This document shows positions 42,381 through 50,159 of a stretch of 64,000 bases of DNA, piece after piece. The stretch is from JAFDWI01 sp963764215 (lineage in GTDB: Bacteria; Actinomycetota; Acidimicrobiia; Acidimicrobiales; Iamiaceae). The DNA lies in assembly GCA_963764215.1 (NCBI GenBank), contig CAVXRS010000007.1:62001-126000 (forward strand). Reading direction: 5' to 3'. The notes beneath the pieces are model-generated. The model did no database searches. It was not told the origin of the DNA and saw nothing but the letters and a program-made list of their open reading frames with translations. A program made the translations under genes and the position numbers. Numbering within the stretch: the first letter of the stretch is position 1; the number at the start of each line of letters is the position of its first letter.

Positions 42381-43771
42381 TTGCGTGCCGCTCCGGTCCG
42401 CATGGCCCGTCGGGCGAAGTCCCACCCGAGCTTCGCCGTCGCCGCACCCACTCGCGCGGCGTGGGTGAGCACGTCGTCGAACGCGGTCAGGAAGCGTTCG
42501 ACGTCGGCGTCGTCGATCATCAGGGGTGGCAGGAGCTTGACGATGTTCACGTCGTCGGCGGCGACCTGGGTGATGATGCGGTGGTCGGTGAACAGCGGCC
42601 CGACCACGAGCTGGGCGAACAGGCCGTGGCGCACCGCTTCCAGGGCGCGGAACGTGCCCCGGCCGTCGGCGCCGCGGGGTCGGTCGAACTCGATGCCGAT
42701 CATCAGGCCCCGGCCGCGGATGTCGACGATTTCGGGGTGGCGGGGGCGCAGCTCGGCCAGGCCGGCGGTGAGCGCTTCGCCCCTCCGTCGGGCCGCGGAG
42801 ATGAGGTCCTCGTCGTCCAGTACGGCGAGCGTTGCCAGGCCGGCGACCATCGCCAGGGTGTTCTGGGCGAAGGTGGACGAGTGGACCATCGCGTCGGTCA
42901 CCGAGCGGTAGGTCGACCGCCAGATGGCGTCGGTGGTGATCGTCGCGCCCACCGGTACCAGGCCCCCCGAGAGGGCTTTGGCACAGGTGACGATGTCGGG
43001 GACGACGTCCGCGTGCTGGTGGCAGAAGAACGCGCCGGTGCGGCCCAGCCCGGTCTGCACCTCGTCGGTGACCATCAGGGTGCCGTACTGGGTGCACAGC
43101 GCGCGGATCGACCGGAGGGTCTCCTCGGAGGCGACGTGCACGGTCTTGCCCTGGATCGGTTCGAAGACGAACGCCGCGACGTCACCGTGGCGCAGCTCGG
43201 CCTCGAGGGCGTCGAGGTCGGCGAAGGGGACCGGGGTGGTCGCCGGGTTCAGCGGGTCGAAGCCGGCGCGGAACTCGGCTCCACCGTTCAACGACAACGA
43301 TCCCGTGGTCAGGCCGTGGAAGGCGTGTTCGCAGTAGACGATCCGGGGTCGGCCGGTGTGGCGGCGGGCGAACTTGATCGCGGTCTCCACGGCTTCGGTT
43401 CCCGAGTTGGTGAAGAAGCAGCGCTCGAGTCCGTCACCGACCCGGGAGCAGAGCTGTTCGGCGAGCAGCCCCGAGAGCAGTGCACAGTCGAGCTGGACCA
43501 GGTTGGCCGAGTCGAGTTCGAGGGCGTCGTGGATGGCCTCGACGACCACGGGATGGTTCCGGCCCAGTGCGAACACCCCGAAACCCGAGAGGAAATCGAG
43601 GTAGTCCTGTCCGTCGACGTCGGTGAGGTGGGCACCGTGGGCCGAGGCGTAGAACCGGTCGAAACCGGTGAGTTGCAGCACCCGGACCAGCTGATGGTTG
43701 AGGTGGTCCTTGTGGAGCGAGAAGTTTCGCCCTTGGTTGGATTCGATGAGTGCTGCGAGGTCGAAGGCCAT
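42377..43771 (-). CDS. Class III aminotransferase, HpnO-like
   Basis: A 464-residue PLP-dependent aminotransferase. Visible are NSGTEAVETAIKFARRHTG (cofactor phosphate), the DEVQTGLGRTGAFF acidic block, and the PLP lysine Lys265 in TCAKALSGGLVP. The opening (FSLHKDHLNHQLVRVLQLTGFDR) and the block LDFLSGFGVFALGRNHP resemble aminotransferases of hopanoid clusters (HpnO), which form aminobacteriohopanetriol. Other members act on ornithine or acetylornithine. It starts at ATG 43771 and is coupled to the HpnA-like gene by a four-base overlap. Substrate assignment is by inference. Confidence 0.82.
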   Translation of the reverse strand: MAFDLAALIESNQGRNFSLHKDHLNHQLVRVLQLTGFDRFYASAHGAHLTDVDGQDYLDFLSGFGVFALGRNHPVVVEAIHDALELDSANLVQLDCALLSGLLAEQLCSRVGDGLERCFFTNSGTEAVETAIKFARRHTGRPRIVYCEHAFHGLTTGSLSLNGGAEFRAGFDPLNPATTPVPFADLDALEAELRHGDVAAFVFEPIQGKTVHVASEETLRSIRALCTQYGTLMVTDEVQTGLGRTGAFFCHQHADVVPDIVTCAKALSGGLVPVGATITTDAIWRSTYRSVTDAMVHSSTFAQNTLAMVAGLATLAVLDDEDLISAARRRGEALTAGLAELRPRHPEIVDIRGRGLMIGIEFDRPRGADGRGTFRALEAVRHGLFAQLVVGPLFTDHRIITQVAADDVNIVKLLPPLMIDDADVERFLTAFDDVLTHAARVGAATAKLGWDFARRAMRTGAARN

Positions 43772-44110
43772 CGTTGGTGATCGGTTCCTCCGTCGCTCGA
43801 GGGTGGGGTGGACCGGTCGGGTTCGTTGCCGCAGCTCCCAGCGTAGGGCCGTGCCGGTCCGCGGCGGCACCCGTCGGGCCGGTCCGGGGCGCCCACCGGG
43901 TGACCGGACATCCGCCCGTCGTTGCATTTGTTTGAATTTTTCCTTGCATTCCGGGCAGAAAACGACGATGCTTACAGTGTTGTAATTCCACACGTGTGGT
44001 CTCGGACCACTCCGGGCCGTGCGTCGTGGTCGACGAGACCAGGGGTGCTGTCGGCTACGTGTCTGCAGCCACCCGTCGCAGCGAAATCGACCCCACACCG
44101 GGGAGGTCGA
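43772..44110. other. Divergent promoter region between aminotransferase and WhiB genes
   Basis: A 339-base non-coding stretch. I see no convincing gene; short frames here lack ribosome-binding sites. Around 43920-43985 the sequence turns AT-rich (tttgtttgaatttttcc), as expected near a promoter, and it is followed by two overlapping palindromes close to 43988-44010. The rightward whiB gene begins at 44111 after a GGGAGG site. Confidence 0.6.
43988..44010. promoter_or_regulatory. Overlapping palindromes upstream of whiB
   Basis: CCACACGTGTGG (43988-43999) is a perfect 12-base palindrome. It runs directly into GTGGTCTCGGACCAC (43996-44010), a second perfect inverted repeat with a three-base spacer. 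Together they form a compact dyad about 100 bases upstream of the whiB start. Such sites commonly bind dimeric regulators; the partner protein is unknown. Confidence 0.5.
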
Positions 44111-44398
44111 ATGTCCATCCACACCGAATCACTGATCGGAATCGAAACCGAAGACTGGCATGCGCTCGCCAACTGCCTGGGCGTCGACCCGGACCTGTTC
44201 TTTCCCGAACGGGGCGCGTCGACCCGCGAGGCCAAGGAGGTCTGCCGTGGCTGCGTGGTGCGCGAGGCCTGTCTCGAATACGCCCTGGTCAACGGCGAGA
44301 AGTTCGGCATCTGGGGCGGGATGAGCGAGCGCGAGCGTCGGCGCATCCGGCGCCAGCGGGCCATCGCCCGTCGCGAAGCCGCCACCTCGACCGCCTGA
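44111..44398 (+). CDS. WhiB-family iron-sulfur transcription regulator (WhiB2/WhmD-like)
   Basis: A 95-residue WhiB-like protein. The four conserved Cys are Cys22, Cys45, Cys48 and Cys54 (NCLG...CRGCVVREAC), which bind a [4Fe-4S] cluster. The turn motif GIWGG is at 66-70 and the basic tail SERERRRIRRQRAIARRE is complete. The STREAKEVCRGC and LEYALVNGEKFGIWGG segments look most like the WhiB2/WhmD group, linked in actinobacteria to division and septation. Members work by binding sigma factor region 4. ATG 44111 has a good GGGAGG site. Confidence 0.93.
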   Translation: MSIHTESLIGIETEDWHALANCLGVDPDLFFPERGASTREAKEVCRGCVVREACLEYALVNGEKFGIWGGMSERERRRIRRQRAIARREAATSTA

Positions 44399-44473
44399 TC
44401 CACGCCGGCAGCCACCGCGCTCGCAGGCCACGTCGACCGTCGTCTGCTCCGCGAGCAGGTCGATGTCATCGGC

Positions 44474-45874
44474 TCAGCAGTTCAGTTCGCGCTCGGTCCA
44501 GAAGCCGGGTCTCGGCGTTCCCCCGTTAGCGTAGCCCCCGGCGGCATAGTCCTCGAGCCGTGCCCGCCCTTCGTCGGAGAGCATCTCGATCGCGTCGAAG
44601 AACGCCTCTGGCCCGGCGGCACGGAGCGCGGTGTCGCCTTCGCTCGGTCGTTTGGGCAGGTTCGTGGTGAGGAACACGAGCGGGGTGCGGATGCCCGTCC
44701 CGCGGCAGTGCGTGCGCCCGACCCAGGGACTTCCACACGGTGTCGGTCCGCAACAATCCGCCCCGGTGGCTGGTGAAGGCCCCGGAGACATCGAAGAACC
44801 ACGTGTCCCCGGCCGCGTCCCGGGCGACGTAGTTCACGGTGACGCCGGTCCGGCGGATGCGCTTGTTCGTTTCGTCGATCCGGAACCCGGCATCTTCGAG
44901 CACCTGGCGCGCGAGCTTCTGGGCGGCTTTCCCGTCGCGGGTCGCCCGGCGCTGGAAGTCCTCGTCCGCGGATGGCCCCGGCTTGTCGATCTTCCCCGTG
45001 TGCGTGCGGGTTGGGGATCCCTGACCGGTGGCCGGGCTTCGTCCGCGACGCGCGTGCGGGCGATGTCCACGTAGGCGGGATCGAGGTCGTAGCCGGCGTA
45101 GCGACGGCCGAGCTGCGCGGCGGCGACGAGCGCGGAACCACTGCCCATGAACGGATCGAGCACCAGGTCGTCCTCGAACGTGTAGAGCCGGATCAGCTGT
45201 TCGGGCAGTTCCACGGGGAACGGCGCAGGGTGGCCGACGCGGTGCGCGCTTTCCGGGGGGATGGACCAGATGTCCAACGTCAGTGCCAGGAAGTCGTCGG
45301 TCAGCAACGTGCTCTGGTGCGGCAGCCCCAGCGCGGCCCGCTGCTTGACCGACTTCGCCCGGTCGAAGCGACCTTTGCTCGCTACGAGCACCCGTTCGGT
45401 GACGTCACGCAGGACCGGGTTCGACGCCGAGCGGAACGAACCCCATGCGCACGACCCACTCGCTCCTTCGGCCTTCTGCCAGATGATCTCACCGCGGAGC
45501 AGCAGTCCGAGATCGTCCTCCAGGATCCGGATCACGTCGGCCGAGAGACTCCGGTACGGCTTGCGACCGAGGTTCGCGACGTTGACGGCGATCCGCCCAC
45601 CGGGTTCGAGCTTTCGCACGCACTCCGCGAACACGTCACGGAGCAGCTCGAGATAGTCCAGGTAGGTCGACGGCACCCCGTCGCGCTCGAGTTCCTCTTC
45701 GTACTGTTTGCCTGCGAAGTACGGCGGTGAGGTGACGACCAGCGCCACCGAGCCGTCGGCGATCCCGTCCATGTGACGGGAGTCCCCGACGAAGAACGGA
45801 TCCTCCAGCTCCGCCGGATCGGGCACCCGGTCGTCGGTGGTGACATCGGGCGGGTGGAACCGGGCGTAGAACAT
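44474..45874 (-). CDS. DNA methyltransferase with a fused C-terminal domain (frameshifted)
   Basis: The N-terminal part is a beta-class (permuted) DNA methyltransferase: catalytic VVTSPPYFAG comes first, the SAM-binding DLVLDPFMGSGSALVAAAQLG later. The SPPY motif fits N4-cytosine or N6-adenine methylation. A C-terminal domain of about 190 residues follows in other frames. KAAQKLARQVLEDAGFRIDETNK to WFFDVSGAFTSHRGGLLRTDTVWKSLGRA starts after a shift near 45030. GTGIRTPLVFLTTNLPKRPS to the stop at 44474 starts after a second shift near 44740. I do not recognise this domain; a nuclease-like fold is possible. The start is uncertain: ATG 45874 is used, and GTG 45928 is an alternative. It converges on whiB. 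Confidence 0.75.
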
Positions 45875-46033
45875 CGACGAGTCGTGCCCTTCGCGACCGC
45901 CCACGCCAAAGTTCGATGTCGAGGTCACCGCTCGCCCTTGTCGTCCGTGGAGCTTGCCACAGCGACAGTACCATGCAAGATCGAACATACGCGCGAGTGG
46001 CCGACGCCCGCGATCCGGCCGGTCGTCGGCACC

Positions 46034-46831
46034 TCAGCGACGCGGGAGGCGGGATTCGATCGTGCGATCCGGGGCGAGGTCGAGCCGTTCCCACTCGTCG
46101 GGTTCGATCGCGGTGAGCACCGCGTCGGGCACCAGTCCGACCAGCTCGCAACCGGTGACGGTAACCTTTTCGCCACGGCCGTGTTCTCCGACCGCCGCGA
46201 CCACGTCGGCCGGCCCGGTCCGCAACGGGGCGATCAGGTTGCACGACACCTGGAACCGGTCGCCGACGGCCAACCCGAGCGTGCGCACATCGGCTGAGCG
46301 CACCGCTGTCGCAACCCGGCGCACGGCACCCAGATCGGGCGCGTCGACCCAGACGTTGTACGCCACCAGCAGCTCCCTGGCGCCCACGGCGCACGCGCCG
46401 GCCGAAGGATGCGGAACGGTCGGCCCGACGTCGGGCGAGAGCGTGGTGAACGCGCCCCGGCGCAGCTCGGGCAGCGATCGCTCGGGCCCGTAGTAGAAGC
46501 ACGGGAGGTCGAGTTCGGCGGCCGCCCAGTTCGCGAACGCGTCCCGGGCCGCGAGCGCATCGGCGAAGGTCGCATCGGCGAGCGGCACGAACGGCACCAC
46601 GTCGACCACCCCGAGGCGTGGGTGGGCCCCGATGTGGCCACGCAGGTCCAGGTGTTCCACGGCCGCCGCGGCGAGTCGCCTCGGCGCGTGGGTGCCGACG
46701 AGCGTGAACACCGCGCGATGGTGGTCGGTGTCGGTGTGCAGATCCAGCAGATCGTCGCCGCAGACGGCGGCCAGCGTCTCGTGGACCGTCCGGTCACGGC
46801 CTTCGGAGACGTTCACCACGCATTCGAGCAC
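46034..46831 (-). CDS. ftcD: Glutamate formimidoyltransferase
   Basis: A 265-residue protein matching the N- and middle domains of glutamate formimidoyltransferase, which moves the formimino group from formiminoglutamate to tetrahydrofolate in histidine degradation. Family blocks include ECVVNVSEGRD, DHHRAVFTLVG, GHIGAHPRLGVVDVVPFVPL, FYYGPERSLPELRRGAF, and GARELLVAYNVWV. The cyclodeaminase domain seen in bifunctional FTCD enzymes is absent, as in most bacteria. GTG 46831 is chosen because the conserved start (LECVVN) follows at once. Divergent from tatA. No other hut genes are nearby. Confidence 0.85.
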   Translation of the reverse strand: MLECVVNVSEGRDRTVHETLAAVCGDDLLDLHTDTDHHRAVFTLVGTHAPRRLAAAAVEHLDLRGHIGAHPRLGVVDVVPFVPLADATFADALAARDAFANWAAAELDLPCFYYGPERSLPELRRGAFTTLSPDVGPTVPHPSAGACAVGARELLVAYNVWVDAPDLGAVRRVATAVRSADVRTLGLAVGDRFQVSCNLIAPLRTGPADVVAAVGEHGRGEKVTVTGCELVGLVPDAVLTAIEPDEWERLDLAPDRTIESRLPRR

Positions 46832-46936
46832 GGGCGCATCGTGGCACGCCCGCCGAATTCGTGGCGAAGAATCCCGGGCGGACCGATCACGGGGGTGGCC
46901 GCGGCGTTGACGAGGGTGTAGCCTCAAGGGGTGTCC

Positions 46937-47161
46937 ATGACCCCGTTGTTCGCCTTTCTCGACGGCCCCGAGCTGATCATCGTTCTCGCGATCCTCCTCG
47001 TGCTCTTCGGCGGTGCGAAGCTGCCACAGCTCGCCCGTTCGGTCGGCTCGGCCCAGCGCGAGTTCAAGAAGGGCCTTTCCGGGGACGAGGACGACAAGGA
47101 ATCCAAGAGCGTCGAACAGAACTCGAAGAACGCCAACACTTCGGACTCCGACAAGACCTGA
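46937..47161 (+). CDS. tatA: Twin-arginine translocase TatA/E family subunit
   Basis: A 74-residue protein with the TatA layout: a short N-terminal membrane helix (FLDGPELIIVLAILLVLFG), the FGG hinge followed by an amphipathic helix (KLPQLARSVGSAQREFKKG), and a charged, unstructured tail (DEDDKESKSVEQNSKN). TatA oligomers form the pore of the Tat export path for folded proteins. ATG 46937 is used; an in-frame GTG two codons earlier is possible. A hairpin just after the stop may end the transcript. tatB and tatC are not adjacent. Confidence 0.9.
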   Translation: MTPLFAFLDGPELIIVLAILLVLFGGAKLPQLARSVGSAQREFKKGLSGDEDDKESKSVEQNSKNANTSDSDKT

Positions 47162-47167
47162 GTCACC

Positions 47168-47187
47168 GCGGGTTCCGGTGAACCCGC
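47168..47187 (+). terminator. Hairpin after tatA
   Basis: GCGGGTTC at 47168-47175 pairs perfectly with GAACCCGC at 47180-47187 across a four-base loop, six bases after the tatA stop. There is no T-run, so this is a terminator only if hairpin-only termination is used, as often seen in actinobacteria. Confidence 0.5.
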
Positions 47188-47211
47188 CGTGAGATTCTAG
47201 GATCGTCCTCC

Positions 47212-47478
47212 ATGTCCGAACCTGCCATCGAAACCGACGAGCCGCCCCGCGGGCACGCCTGCATCGTGTATCTCGGACCGGTCGCGCCCCACTGGGAGGT
47301 CCGGTCCGATTTCGGTGACCGCAACTTCATCGACGACTTCCGAGCCCGCGTGATGGCCCGCCTGCAGCTCGTCCCCCCGCACGACCCGCAGTTCAGGCGG
47401 AACCGTGAGCGGTGCGTGCGAGATGCCGAGCGTGAGCACATCCTGCTCGAGTGGGATCTCGGTTTCACCACGGAATGA
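47212..47478 (+). CDS. Small hypothetical protein, 88 residues
   Basis: A soluble 88-residue protein that I cannot assign. The central part (ACIVYLGPVAPHWEVRSDFG, FIDDFRARVMARLQLVPPHDP) is followed by an Arg-rich helix (FRRNRERCVRDAEREH). No signal or membrane segment is present. It lies between tatA and ppk in the same direction, 31 bases before the ppk start. Codon use is like that of its neighbours, so coding is likely. Confidence 0.6.
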   Translation: MSEPAIETDEPPRGHACIVYLGPVAPHWEVRSDFGDRNFIDDFRARVMARLQLVPPHDPQFRRNRERCVRDAEREHILLEWDLGFTTE

Positions 47479-47509
47479 ACCGACGCTCCGACGGGTAGCC
47501 TTGGCGGAC

Positions 47510-49684
47510 ATGGGTCCGCATCTCGTCGACGTCGAACCCGACGAGGATTCCGGACCGGTCACGACCGATGACCCGAACCGGTTCCTGAACCGCGAGCTGT
47601 CCTGGCTCGACTTCAACGAGCGGGTGCTCGAGAACGCCACGTTCACGGGCGCACCGGTCCTGGAGAAGGCCAAGTTCTGTGCGATCTTCGCCGACAACCT
47701 CGACGAGTTCTTCCAGGTGCGGGTCGCGGGGCTCAAGGATCAGGTGGCGGCCGGGTTGGGCCAGACGAGCCCGGACGGGCGCACCCCCGCGCAGCAGCTC
47801 GCCGAGATCGCCCGCCGGACCCGCGTGCTGGTGGCACGCAGCGAGGACATCTTCCTCGGCGAGATCGTCCCGGAGCTGGCCGACGTGGGCATCGTGTTCT
47901 CGTCCTGGGACGAGCTCGACACCGATGCCCGCAAATTCCTCGTCACCGAGTTCGAGGACCGCATCTTCCCCGTGCTCACCCCGCTTTCGGTCGACCCGGG
48001 GCATCCGTTCCCCTACATCTCCTCGCTGTCGCTGAACCTCGCCGTCGTGGTGCACGACCCGCACAGCGGCGAGCGCCGTTTCGCACGGGTCAAGGTTCCG
48101 GCCACGCTGCCACGTTTCGTGGTGCTCCCCGACGGGCAGCGCTTCGTGCCGCTCGAGAAGGTGATCGCCGCCCATCTGGACCAACTCTTCGAGGGCATGG
48201 AGATCATCGAGCACGTGGCGTTCCGGGTGACCAGGAACGCGGACCTGAGCCTGGAAGAGGAAGAAGCCGACGATCTGCTCGTCGCCGTGGAGATGGAACT
48301 GAGTCGTCGCCGGTTCGGTCGCGCGGTGCGACTCGAGATCGACGCCAGCTGCTCCGCCGAGGTCCGCGGTCTGCTCAGTCGCGAGCTCGAGCTCTCCGAC
48401 GACGACGTCTACGAGTACGCCGGGCCGCTCGATCTCTCCGGCCTGTGGACGTTGCAGGACCTGGACCGGCCAGATCTCAAGGACCGCCCGTGGGCGCCGG
48501 TGACCCCGGCCCGGCTCACCCCGGGCGCCGACGACGGCAACGACCTCTTCGCCACGATCCGCGCCGGCGACATCATGGTGCACCACCCGTACGAATCGTT
48601 CGTCACCTCGGTCGAGGAGTTCGTCCGCCAGGCCGCCCACGACCCCCAGGTGCTGGCCATCAAGATCACCCTGTACCGCACCTCGGGTCGCAGCGAGATC
48701 GTCAAGTCGCTGATCCGGGCCGCCGAGGCGGGCAAACAGGTCGCCGCGTTGGTCGAGCTCAAGGCGCGCTTCGACGAGGCGAACAACATCGAATGGGCCC
48801 GGGCGTTGGAAGAAGCCGGCGTGCACGTCACCTACGGGTTGGTCGGGCTGAAGACCCACTGCAAGACCACGATGGTCGTGCGCGACGAGGGCGGGTCGCT
48901 GCGGCGCTACTGGCACATCGGCACCGGCAACTACAACGGGACCACCGCCAAGATCTACGAGGACATCGGCCTGTTCAGCTGCGACGCGTCGCTGGGGCGT
49001 GACCTCACCCAGCTGTTCAATTTCCTCACCGGGTACTCGCGCAAGGTCGACTACGAACAGCTCCTCGTCGCCCCCCACACCTTGCGCCAGGGGATCACCG
49101 AACTGATCGACAACGAGGCGGCCGTGGCGCGGGCCGGCGGCCACGGCGCGATCACCATGAAGATGAACAGCCTGGTCGACCCGATGATGATCAACGCGCT
49201 CTACGACGCGTCCCGGGCCGGCGTGGACATCGAGCTGATCGTCCGCGGCATCTGCTGTCTGCGCCCGGGGGTGCCGGGGTTGAGCGAATCGATCCGCGTC
49301 CGTTCGCTCATCGGGCGTTTCCTGGAGCATTCGCGGATCTTCCGGTTCGCAAACGCCGCTGGGCGCGGTGAACCGGAGATCTTCGTCTCTTCCGCCGATC
49401 TCATGCCCCGCAACCTGGATCGGCGGGTCGAGATCATCGCACCGGTCCACGCCCCCAACTGCGTCGAACATCTGGAGCTGGTGTTCGAGATCGAGCTCGC
49501 CGACCGGGCGCTCACCTGGATGCTCGATGCACAGGGCATCTGGTCGCGCCTCGATCCCGGGCTCGCCGAAGGTGACGACCTCGACGACCACAACGCCCAC
49601 CGGGTGCTCCAACGCCTCGCCCTGGGGCGGACCTGGCGGCACGAGCTGGACGAGGAAGCGGCACGCCCCGCAGGAGGCGACTGA
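47510..49684 (+). CDS. ppk1: Polyphosphate kinase 1
   Basis: A 724-residue polyphosphate kinase, which reversibly transfers the gamma phosphate of ATP to a polyphosphate chain. Marks are the N-terminal RFLNRELSWLDFNERVLENA, ADNLDEFFQVRVAGLKDQ, the KITLYRTSGRSEIVKSLIRAAEAG block, and the phosphorylated His469 in WHIGTGNYNGTTAKIYEDIG. The second catalytic region RGICCLRPGVPGLSESIRVRS follows. Length is normal. ATG 47510 is used. The nudix gene starts three bases after its stop, so the pair form an operon, an arrangement also seen with mutT1 in mycobacteria. Confidence 0.94.
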   Translation: MGPHLVDVEPDEDSGPVTTDDPNRFLNRELSWLDFNERVLENATFTGAPVLEKAKFCAIFADNLDEFFQVRVAGLKDQVAAGLGQTSPDGRTPAQQLAEIARRTRVLVARSEDIFLGEIVPELADVGIVFSSWDELDTDARKFLVTEFEDRIFPVLTPLSVDPGHPFPYISSLSLNLAVVVHDPHSGERRFARVKVPATLPRFVVLPDGQRFVPLEKVIAAHLDQLFEGMEIIEHVAFRVTRNADLSLEEEEADDLLVAVEMELSRRRFGRAVRLEIDASCSAEVRGLLSRELELSDDDVYEYAGPLDLSGLWTLQDLDRPDLKDRPWAPVTPARLTPGADDGNDLFATIRAGDIMVHHPYESFVTSVEEFVRQAAHDPQVLAIKITLYRTSGRSEIVKSLIRAAEAGKQVAALVELKARFDEANNIEWARALEEAGVHVTYGLVGLKTHCKTTMVVRDEGGSLRRYWHIGTGNYNGTTAKIYEDIGLFSCDASLGRDLTQLFNFLTGYSRKVDYEQLLVAPHTLRQGITELIDNEAAVARAGGHGAITMKMNSLVDPMMINALYDASRAGVDIELIVRGICCLRPGVPGLSESIRVRSLIGRFLEHSRIFRFANAAGRGEPEIFVSSADLMPRNLDRRVEIIAPVHAPNCVEHLELVFEIELADRALTWMLDAQGIWSRLDPGLAEGDDLDDHNAHRVLQRLALGRTWRHELDEEAARPAGGD

Positions 49685-49687
49685 GCC

Positions 49688-50092
49688 GTGGCCAAGGTGC
49701 AGGTGCGGGCCGCCGGAGGCGTGGTCTGGCGGGACCACGGCGACGTCGAGGTGCTCGTCATCCACCGTCCCCGCTATGACGACTGGTCCTTCCCCAAGGG
49801 CAAGTGCGACGTCGGCGAGACCGACGAGGAGTGTGCCCGTCGGGAGGTCACCGAGGAGACCGGCCTGAAGGTCGCGCTGGGTTCCGAGCTGCGCCCGGTG
49901 CGCTACGTGGACAACTCGGGGCGTGACAAGCAGGTGCGCTACTGGGCGATGACCATGAGCGGGGCCGCCGAAGAGGCCGACGACGAAGTGGACGTGATGT
50001 GCTGGGTGACCCCCGACCGGGCGCTGCGGCTGCTCTCCTACGAGCGTGACGCCGCAGTGCTGGAGTCGTTCTGCAACCTGGCCGGGTCCTGA
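49688..50092 (+). CDS. Nudix hydrolase, MutT1-like without phosphatase domain
   Basis: A 134-residue single-domain nudix protein. The nudix box is at 38-60 (G38, E44, R52, E53, E56, E57, G59), with HRPRYDDWSFPKGK just before it. That block and the position after ppk1 match mycobacterial MutT1, which also carries a C-terminal histidine-phosphatase domain; here that domain is missing. MutT1 clears oxidised guanine nucleotides and diadenosine polyphosphates, so a similar sanitising or nucleotide-pool role linked to polyphosphate is plausible. GTG start, directly after ppk1. Confidence 0.85.
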   Translation: MAKVQVRAAGGVVWRDHGDVEVLVIHRPRYDDWSFPKGKCDVGETDEECARREVTEETGLKVALGSELRPVRYVDNSGRDKQVRYWAMTMSGAAEEADDEVDVMCWVTPDRALRLLSYERDAAVLESFCNLAGS

Positions 50093-50159
50093 CGACCTCG
50101 CGTACGGCAACCGGGGTCCGACCGGTCTCGGCGCAGGCCACTTCTAGACTTTCCGATCA

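Noticed and set aside
43774..44122. Upstream extension of the aminotransferase frame including CPECKEKF
   Set aside because: The CxxC is isolated, homologues start at ATG 43771, and the stretch covers the AT-rich promoter and palindromes of whiB.
44444..44458. Hairpin CTGCTC-CGC-GAGCAG between whiB and the methyltransferase gene
   Set aside because: A six-base stem without a T-run is weak and expected often by chance at this GC content.
47465..50110. 881-codon open frame on the minus strand across ppk1 and the nudix gene
   Set aside because: It is antisense to two clear genes, has Arg/His/Pro/Gly-rich composition without motifs, and is a by-product of high GC at third codon positions.
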